6,087 nucleotides of DNA. It comes from Clostridiales bacterium (lineage in GTDB: Bacteria > Bacillota > Clostridia > Christensenellales > Christensenellaceae). The stretch covers positions 1-6,087 of the forward strand of contig DOMW01000279.1 in assembly GCA_003510345.1 (NCBI GenBank). The letters run 5' to 3'. The first letter of the stretch is position 1, and each line of letters begins with the position of its first letter. Made by a program: the position numbers and the translations under genes. Shown here piece after piece: positions 1 to 4,494 of this stretch. The notes under the pieces were generated by a model. It was not told where the DNA came from. It made no database searches and saw only the letters and a list, made by a program, of their open reading frames with translations.

Positions 1-832
1 GGTGCCCGGGCACGATATCCCCGTCCACCTCCAGCGCGAACGTACCCGCCCCCAGCCCGCTATGCGCCGAAAACGCCCTTTGCCGCGCGATAAGCCGCGC
101 CGCCGGGATATTTCTCAGTTCATCCGCGTCATCGATCCCCACAAAATCCAAAAAACGCTTTCCGAGTTCCTGATACGCATCCCTGTCGTGCAGCAGCGTA
201 GGGCCGCCGCTCATCATGATGATTTTCGATACACAGTCCCGCACCACGGGCATCATGGGCAGAACCGAGCAGCAGGTCGCACCCGCCGACTGGCCGAATA
301 CGGTGATATTATCCGGGTCGCCGGAAAACGCGCCGATGTTCGTGTGCACCCACTTGATCGCTTGCACAATGTCCGTCAGCCCGCAATTAGGAGAAAAGGA
401 TTCATCCAAAAACGAAAAATCCATAAACCCGAGCGCGCCCAGCCGGTAGTTTATCGTCACCAGCACCACGCCGCCCTCCCGCACGAGCTTGCTGCCTTCG
501 TATTCCGGGTCGCTACCCGCCCCGTCGCAAAAGGAACCGCCGTGCAAAAAGAGCATCACCGCGTGTTTTTTCCCGTCTTCCGGCGGCGCCCATATATTGA
601 GTGTTAGGCAGTCTTCGTCCATCGCCCCTGCCTGCCTTGTTTGCTGGCACATGGGGGAAAACTGCCGCGCATCCAGTTCGCCTTCCCATGGCTCCACGGG
701 CTGCGCCGGGCGGAAGCGCAACGCGCCCACCGGCGGACGCGCATACGGTATACCGCGCCATATGCGCACGCCATCGTTTTCTACACCGCGCACAATACCG
801 CTCTTGGTTTGTACCGTTATGAATTGTTCCAT
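1..832 (-). CDS. Type-B carboxylesterase (para-nitrobenzyl esterase-like), 3' end beyond the window
   Basis: An open frame reads without a stop from an ATG at 832-830 to the left edge, giving the first 277 residues of a family whose members are usually near 500. It is an alpha/beta-hydrolase that cleaves carboxylic esters. Visible hallmarks in order are the N-terminal GxVRG strand and RGIPYA at about residues 26-31, the family signature EDCLTLNIW (73-81), the oxyanion-hole HGGSF (97-101), INYRLGALGF (127-136), GDPDNITVFG (171-180) and the nucleophile elbow GQSAGA with Ser182. Many relatives have GESAGA, so the Glu-to-Gln change is a small variant. The acidic and histidine members of the triad would lie beyond the edge. 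No signal peptide is seen, so the enzyme is probably cytoplasmic. The start is supported by AGGAGG at 840-845, 7 nt upstream. It lies 250 bp after the preceding gene, so it may have its own promoter. The family is secure; the substrate cannot be told. Confidence 0.95.
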   Translation of the reverse strand, partial: MEQFITVQTKSGIVRGVENDGVRIWRGIPYARPPVGALRFRPAQPVEPWEGELDARQFSPMCQQTRQAGAMDEDCLTLNIWAPPEDGKKHAVMLFLHGGSFCDGAGSDPEYEGSKLVREGGVVLVTINYRLGALGFMDFSFLDESFSPNCGLTDIVQAIKWVHTNIGAFSGDPDNITVFGQSAGATCCSVLPMMPVVRDCVSKIIMMSGGPTLLHDRDAYQELGKRFLDFVGIDDADELRNIPAARLIARQRAFSAHSGLGAGTFALEVDGDIVPGH

Positions 833-839
833 GGAGTTT

Positions 840-845
840 CCTCCT
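840..845 (-). promoter_or_regulatory. Ribosome binding site of the esterase gene, partly inside a small hairpin
   Basis: AGGAGG on the minus strand, 7 nt before the ATG at 832, is a full-strength Shine-Dalgarno site and fixes the esterase start. Four of its bases also form the 5' arm of a possible GGAG-GAAA-CTCC stem-loop (833-844), a 4-bp stem with a GNRA-type tetraloop that ends directly at the start codon. The hairpin is visible in the sequence; that it slows translation is inference. Confidence 0.75.
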
Positions 846-858
846 TTTTTTCTCGCGC

Positions 859-878
859 GCAGTTTCTTAGGCAACTGC
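859..878 (-). promoter_or_regulatory. Small stem-loop in the presumed leader of the esterase gene
   Basis: GCAGTT and AACTGC form a perfect 6-bp stem around an 8-nt loop, about 13 nt upstream of the AGGAGG site. No T-run follows on the minus strand; a purine-rich run leading into the ribosome binding site follows instead, so it does not look like a terminator. It could shape the leader mRNA, but a stem of this size can also arise by chance. Confidence 0.25.
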
Positions 879-1082
879 TGTAATCCCACATTAAAAAGGC
901 AGTACAAAGAGTGAAATCGCAGAAATATCTAACGTTCCCTTTCCGCCCGTGGCAGCGCCCTGCCGCAAAAAAGCTTATAGTTATTTTGGCGTATCTCTCA
1001 CCGAGAAATATGAATATCCAAAGTATACACAGAATATCCTTGTGCTATAGTGCGGGTTCCGCGCACTTTCGCTCCCAAAAAA

Positions 1083-1454
1083 TCATTTCCCCCTCTTCCT
1101 GTATGCCGCCAGATTTCTTTCATCCTCTATTTCCAAGTCCTTGTCGCCCGCCAACGCCTCTACATGATGGACAAATTCATGCTTGAGCGTCTCTTCCAAC
1201 CGACGCTTCATGTTCCGTTCCGATCCTTCCCCATAAAGCCGCTGAAACGACCCGCCATAGATGACGATATAGTTGCCCATCATGCGGTCGCGTACATATT
1301 CCCCCATGATATAAAGATCGTTTTCCCGCGCCTCCTCATGGTATTTACTATCCGGCAGCAGCACAATGCCACCATTCAACTGTTCAAACAGCGCCGCCGG
1401 GAATGTTTCGGCTATTTCATCCAGCAATACGTTGATTCTTTCAAGCCCTATCAT
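1083..1454 (-). CDS. Small zincin-like putative metallopeptidase (HExxH)
   Basis: The 123-residue protein carries KHEFVHHVE at residues 91-99, a HExxH zinc site with His92, Glu93 and His96. The run IVIYGGSFQRLY (63-74), the charged helix before HExxH and the DERNLAAY segment near the C-terminus match in order the layout of the short bacterial zincin-like proteins of the PF06262 type (possibly acidic metallopeptidases), which are also about 100-130 residues long. The usual motif there is closer to HEIAHH, so this is a divergent member; the third zinc ligand may be one of the acidic residues at 104-111. There is no signal peptide or membrane segment, so it should be cytoplasmic. AAAGG lies 6 nt before the ATG. 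The start follows the trkH stop codon by only 3 nt, so it is almost surely co-transcribed and perhaps translationally coupled with trkA-trkH. The substrate is unknown, and peptidase activity is inferred from the motif. Confidence 0.85.
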   Translation of the reverse strand: MIGLERINVLLDEIAETFPAALFEQLNGGIVLLPDSKYHEEARENDLYIMGEYVRDRMMGNYIVIYGGSFQRLYGEGSERNMKRRLEETLKHEFVHHVEALAGDKDLEIEDERNLAAYRKRGK

Positions 1455-1457
1455 ACG

Positions 1458-2903
1458 CTACCTTTTCCACGCGGACGGCATCAGCAGCATCAGCATGGGG
1501 AACATTTCCAGCCTGCCAATCAGCATGACCGCCGAAAGCACCAGCTTGCTGAACCCTGAGAACACCCCGTAATTACCCATAGGCCCGACGGCGTCTAGGC
1601 CCGGCCCCACATTGTTGATGCAGGAAATCACAGCGGTAACCGTCGTTTCCATCGATAAATTATTCAGCGAAAGCAGCAGGATCGCGGCCAGCATCACCAT
1701 AAAGTACACCGTGAGGTAACTGCGCGCGCCGCGTATCGTCTCCGACGCCACCAGGCTCCCGTTCATGCGCACCACCGGGACAGACCTCGGCCGCACCATC
1801 TGGCGCAGGTCGCGCACAAACGATTTGCAGAGCAGTACCAGCCTCGATATTTTCATGCCCCCCGCCGTGGAACCGGCGCACGCGCCAAAGAACATCAATA
1901 TCATCAAAAGCGTGCGCGAAAACTGCGGCCACAGGTTGAAATCCGTCGTCGCGTACCCTGTCGTCGTCATGATAGACGCCACCTGAAACGACGCGTGGTG
2001 GAACGCGTCTCTCGTACCCGCGAACCTCGGCAGCACATTGATGGTGATCAGCACCGTAGAAGCCGCCAGTATGCCGATATACACCCAAAATTCAAGGTTC
2101 TGCCACGACTTTCGGAATTTGCGCATCAGCAGGAAAAAATATAGGTTGAAATTGACGCCGAACAGTATCATAAAGACCGTGGTCACGTTTTGCAGGTAAT
2201 AGCTGTAGCTCGCCATACTGTCGTTCATAATGCCAAAGCCGCCTGTACCCGCCGTGCCGAACGCCGTCGTCACACTGTCAAAGAGCGACATACCGCCCGC
2301 AAGCAGGAATAGCACCTGCGCCACAGTCATCGCCACATACATGACGTAGAGTATGACCGCCGAATTGCGCATACGCGGCGTCAGCTTGTCTACCTCCGGG
2401 CCCGGGCTTTCCGCGCGCAGCACGTGCATGGAATACCCCGCGTTTTTGGAGAGCGGCATAATCGCCAGCAAAAACACCAACACGCCCATGCCGCCCAGCC
2501 AGTGCGTAAAGCTGCGCCAGTAGAGCAGGCTTTTAGAAAGCGCCTCCACATCCGGAAGCACGGACGCCCCCGTTGTGGTGAAACCGGATACGGACTCAAA
2601 CAGGCAATCTATAAAATTTGGTACGGCACCGCTGAAAAAGAATGGCAGCGCGCCAAATAAAGATACGGATACCCACCCGAGCGCCACAATAATGAAACCC
2701 TCGCGCGCGTAGAACACCCGCTTATGGGGCCGGGCAAAGTACGTGGACACGCTGGCCGCCAAAAGAAGCAGCATGGAGAGCAGAAAACCGTATGCGGCGG
2801 CCTTCTCTCCGAGCACCAGGGCAATAATCAACGCGGGCGCCATAAACATTGCCTCTACCCGCATCACTATACAAAGCGTATACAGTATCATGCGGCGGTT
2901 CAT
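1458..2903 (-). CDS. trkH: Potassium uptake protein TrkH, membrane subunit
   Basis: This 481-residue integral membrane protein is the pore-forming subunit of a Trk/Ktr potassium transporter and works with the TrkA protein encoded just upstream. It is strongly hydrophobic with about ten or more membrane segments. The four pore loops typical of the TrkH/KtrB superfamily are all visible: SGFTTTGASV (106-115), FGTAGTGGFG (215-224), MTTTGYATTD (312-321) and CINNVGPGL (428-436), each with the glycine that lines the selectivity filter. Also typical are FTHWLGGMGVLVF (132-144) and GACAGSTAGGMK (340-351), the region of the intramembrane gating loop. The length matches the family (about 480-490), so the gene looks intact. 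The frame is open 77 codons further upstream, but that extension is basic, low-complexity sequence lying over trkA. The chosen ATG overlaps the trkA TGA as ATGA and has AAGGG 10 nt upstream at 2914-2918. Translational coupling to trkA is likely. Confidence 0.96.
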   Translation of the reverse strand: MNRRMILYTLCIVMRVEAMFMAPALIIALVLGEKAAAYGFLLSMLLLLAASVSTYFARPHKRVFYAREGFIIVALGWVSVSLFGALPFFFSGAVPNFIDCLFESVSGFTTTGASVLPDVEALSKSLLYWRSFTHWLGGMGVLVFLLAIMPLSKNAGYSMHVLRAESPGPEVDKLTPRMRNSAVILYVMYVAMTVAQVLFLLAGGMSLFDSVTTAFGTAGTGGFGIMNDSMASYSYYLQNVTTVFMILFGVNFNLYFFLLMRKFRKSWQNLEFWVYIGILAASTVLITINVLPRFAGTRDAFHHASFQVASIMTTTGYATTDFNLWPQFSRTLLMILMFFGACAGSTAGGMKISRLVLLCKSFVRDLRQMVRPRSVPVVRMNGSLVASETIRGARSYLTVYFMVMLAAILLLSLNNLSMETTVTAVISCINNVGPGLDAVGPMGNYGVFSGFSKLVLSAVMLIGRLEMFPMLMLLMPSAWKR

Positions 2904-4285
2904 TGCACAGGTTCCCTTCTCTCGAGCGGCACAGCCGCGAAAATATCGTTGAGTTCCCTGATTTTTGTATCCTCGGTCGTAACGACGATCACGGTATCGC
3001 CTTCCTCTATTCTGTCGCTGCCGCGCGGAATAATGACCCTGTTTCTCCTGTTGATGGACGCGATCAATATATTGGGTTTCAGCTTGATATCGATCAATGT
3101 CATCCCCAGGCAATACGTGTGCCTTGTGGCGCAAAATTCCAGCGCTTCCATCCGCCCGATGCGCCGCAAGGTGATGACCGGGCTGTCCGCCGTCGTTTGC
3201 ATGGCGCGCACATACCGAATAATCTCCTCCGTGCAGATTTCCTTGGGACTTACCACGCTGTCCACGCCCTTGTCCTTAAAAACCTCGTAATATTCCACCC
3301 TGTTTATTTTTGTGACCACTTTGGGCACGTTCTTAAAGTCAGCGTACATGGAAACGATCATATTTTCCTCGTCCCTGTCCGTCAATGTCACCACCGCGTC
3401 CGTGTACTCTATCCCCTCCGCATCGAGCACATGCCGCTCCGTGCCGTCCGCGTGGATGACGGTCGCTTTGGGCAGGGCATCCGCAAGCTCCATGCACCGC
3501 TGCTCTTTCAGTTCAAACAGCTTGACGCTCACGCCCGTCTCAAGCAGCTCGTGCGCCAGGTAATAGGCCGTCCGGCTTCCGCCGATGATCATGACGTCCC
3601 GCACCCGAAGCTGCACAAGCCCAAGGTTTCTGATAAGCCGCACCAGGTCTTTTGAGGAAGCGGCCACAAAAATAGTGTCATTTTGCCGCAACATAAAACC
3701 GCCGTCCGGTATATACGTCTTGTTTTCCCGCTCCACCGCGCAAACAAGCACCCGCACTTTGGCGGTCTTGTACAAGTCGGAAAGCCGCATATCGATCAGC
3801 TTGCTGTCTTCCTCTAATTCCAGCTCCACAATTTCCACCCGCCCCTTCGCAAAAGAATCCCGTTGCAAAAACGTGGGGAACTGAAGCATGTGGAACACTT
3901 CATTCGCGGCGGCAAATTCAGGGTTCACCGCCATAGAAAGCCCCAATTCTTCCTTAAGCTCAAATAATTGCCTTGTATAATCCGGGTTGCGCACCCGCGC
4001 GATCGTGTTCGGGCAGCCCAGCTTGCGCGCCACAATGCAGCACAGCATGTTAATTTCATCCGCGGATGTGGCGGCGATCAAAAGGTCGCTTTCCTCCACA
4101 CCCGCCGTCCTTTGCACTTCTATGGAGGCGCCGTTGCCGTGCACCACCATAACATCCAGTTCCTCGAGCGCCTCCCGCAGCACATCGCGGTTGCTGTCTA
4201 TCACAACAATATCATGCCCTTCCGCAGAAAGCTTTTCGGACAGGGCGGACCCCACCTTGCCGTCGCCCACGACCACGATCCTCAT
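2900..4285 (-). CDS. trkA: Trk potassium transport regulator TrkA, NAD-binding
   Basis: The 461-residue cytoplasmic protein has the duplicated layout of TrkA: RCK/TrkA-N domain, TrkA-C domain, then both again. The first Rossmann fold opens with MRIVVVGDGKVG (1-12), has VVIDSN (27-32) with the acidic residue that binds the ribose of NAD(H), and VVHGNGAS (47-54). The first TrkA-C part is about 140-220. The second Rossmann fold begins at VRDVMIIGGSRTA (228-240), with KLFELKEQRC (255-264) and VIHADGTE (276-283), and the last TrkA-C part runs from about 370 to 455. The length agrees with E. coli TrkA (458). TrkA forms a ring beneath TrkH and gates potassium flow in response to nucleotide. The start at 4285 is chosen because it begins directly with the first Rossmann strand and has GGAG 10 nt upstream; a longer frame from 4357 would run into the inverted repeat. 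It overlaps trkH by 4 nt. Confidence 0.96.
   Translation of the reverse strand: MRIVVVGDGKVGSALSEKLSAEGHDIVVIDSNRDVLREALEELDVMVVHGNGASIEVQRTAGVEESDLLIAATSADEINMLCCIVARKLGCPNTIARVRNPDYTRQLFELKEELGLSMAVNPEFAAANEVFHMLQFPTFLQRDSFAKGRVEIVELELEEDSKLIDMRLSDLYKTAKVRVLVCAVERENKTYIPDGGFMLRQNDTIFVAASSKDLVRLIRNLGLVQLRVRDVMIIGGSRTAYYLAHELLETGVSVKLFELKEQRCMELADALPKATVIHADGTERHVLDAEGIEYTDAVVTLTDRDEENMIVSMYADFKNVPKVVTKINRVEYYEVFKDKGVDSVVSPKEICTEEIIRYVRAMQTTADSPVITLRRIGRMEALEFCATRHTYCLGMTLIDIKLKPNILIASINRRNRVIIPRGSDRIEEGDTVIVVTTEDTKIRELNDIFAAVPLERREPVQ
2914..2918 (-). promoter_or_regulatory. Ribosome binding site of trkH, inside the end of trkA
   Basis: AAGGG on the minus strand (within AGAAGGGAA) sits 10 nt before the ATG at 2903 and inside the last codons of trkA. 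With the ATGA stop/start overlap it decides the trkH start over the longer open frame, and it is the arrangement expected for ribosomes moving straight from trkA to trkH. Confidence 0.7.
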
Positions 4286-4295
4286 TTGTTCCCAT

Positions 4296-4299
4296 CTCC
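4296..4299 (-). promoter_or_regulatory. Ribosome binding site of trkA
   Basis: GGAG on the minus strand (in TGGAGATGGGAA) lies 10 nt before the ATG at 4285; the nearby GGGA offers a second weaker match. It supports the short TrkA start. It lies just 7 nt outside the end of the long inverted repeat at 4306, so ribosome access could depend on how that repeat folds. Confidence 0.65.
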
Positions 4300-4305
4300 A
4301 TTCAC

Positions 4306-4468
4306 GGTAAGCGCTGATTAAAGCGGGTTCGTAGATTTCCAAGTGATTTTCGTTCACATCAGTGACGGCAGGTTCCGTTCATAGTGGCGCTACGGACGGG
4401 TTCTGACGACGCTGATGTGGACGGAAAGCGCCGGAAAGATGCGCGACCCGATTTATTCAGCGGTTACC
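4306..4468. repeat. Long imperfect inverted repeat (163-nt hairpin) filling the glgP-trkA intergenic region
   Basis: Arms 4306-4384 and 4390-4468 pair around a 5-nt loop (4385-4389). By hand alignment, of 79 positions in the left arm 58 form Watson-Crick pairs and 9 form G.T pairs; 12 are unpaired, in single or double mismatches plus a small internal loop at 4341-4342/4432, and there is one bulge at 4444. Well-matched parts are 4306-4317 with 4457-4468, 4324-4333 with 4440-4450, and 4347-4364 with 4410-4427. All nine wobbles are G.U in plus-strand RNA; only one A.C mismatch (4381/4393) would become a wobble on the minus strand. Nothing like a T-run follows either end, so it is not a plain terminator. 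It could be a MITE or ERIC-like palindromic repeat, or a structured RNA. The fold is directly visible; its role is unknown, and no second copy is seen in the window. Confidence 0.85.
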
Positions 4469-4494
4469 ACAGGTAGCGCCGATCCACTCGGGGA

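Larger units (their letters stand above)
833..1082. other. Intergenic region between the small metallopeptidase gene and the esterase gene
   Basis: This 250-bp stretch holds no convincing coding frame. On the minus strand it contains, in order, a 6-bp hairpin AGTGCG/CGCACT (1049-1067), two copies of GGATATTC 20 bp apart (1032-1039 and 1012-1019), an 8-pair stem with one G.U (992-1010), a 5-bp GGCAG/CTGCC stem (951-964) and the leader hairpin at 859-878. None of the hairpins is followed by a T-run on the minus strand, so no intrinsic terminator for the upstream operon can be called. A TATACT resembling a -10 box lies at about 1022-1027, but no good -35 box sits at the right distance. The region is richer in A+T than the genes around it, as expected of a regulatory spacer. 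Confidence 0.5.
4286..4494. other. Intergenic region between glgP and trkA
   Basis: The 209 bp between the glgP stop and the trkA ATG consist of 20 bp holding the trkA ribosome binding site, the 163-bp inverted repeat, and 26 bp next to glgP. No good sigma-70 type promoter is seen for trkA: candidates such as TTTAAT in the repeat arm lack a -35 box at a suitable distance. No T-run terminator follows glgP. The trkA operon is therefore either read through from glgP, started from a promoter of another type, or started inside the repeat itself. Confidence 0.5.

Noticed and set aside
2..607. Plus-strand open frame of about 200 residues at the left edge
   Set aside because: It is rich in Arg, His and Pro, as expected of the complement of a GC-rich gene, and lies opposite a clear carboxylesterase.
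951..972. Possible intrinsic terminator: GGCAG/CTGCC stem next to a run of six A
   Set aside because: On the plus strand the stem is followed by A rather than T, and on the minus strand the T-run comes before the stem, so it is on the wrong side in both directions.
1049..1067. Hairpin after the small metallopeptidase gene as its terminator
   Set aside because: The stem is only 6 bp with a 7-nt loop and no T-run follows it on the minus strand.
2904..3134. Upstream extension of TrkH by 77 residues
   Set aside because: It overlaps trkA in another frame, is basic and low in complexity with no family resemblance, and the internal ATG has a ribosome binding site and the ATGA overlap.
2849..3655. 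Plus-strand open frame of 268 residues
   Set aside because: It is the shadow of trkA and the trkH start, with no recognisable domain and a His/Arg/Val-rich composition.
4286..4357. Upstream extension of TrkA by 24 residues from an ATG at 4357
   Set aside because: It would begin within the inverted repeat, adds residues before the universal first strand of the Rossmann fold, and the ATG at 4285 has its own ribosome binding site.
4306..4468. Integron attC site
   Set aside because: The outer ends lack the paired RYYYAAC and GTTRRRY core sites, and the flanking genes are ordinary housekeeping genes rather than cassettes.
4306..4468. Cyclic-di-AMP (ydaO-type) riboswitch before a potassium transporter
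   Set aside because: The context would fit, but the sequence is a single long stem without the multi-helix layout or conserved purine-rich core expected of that class.
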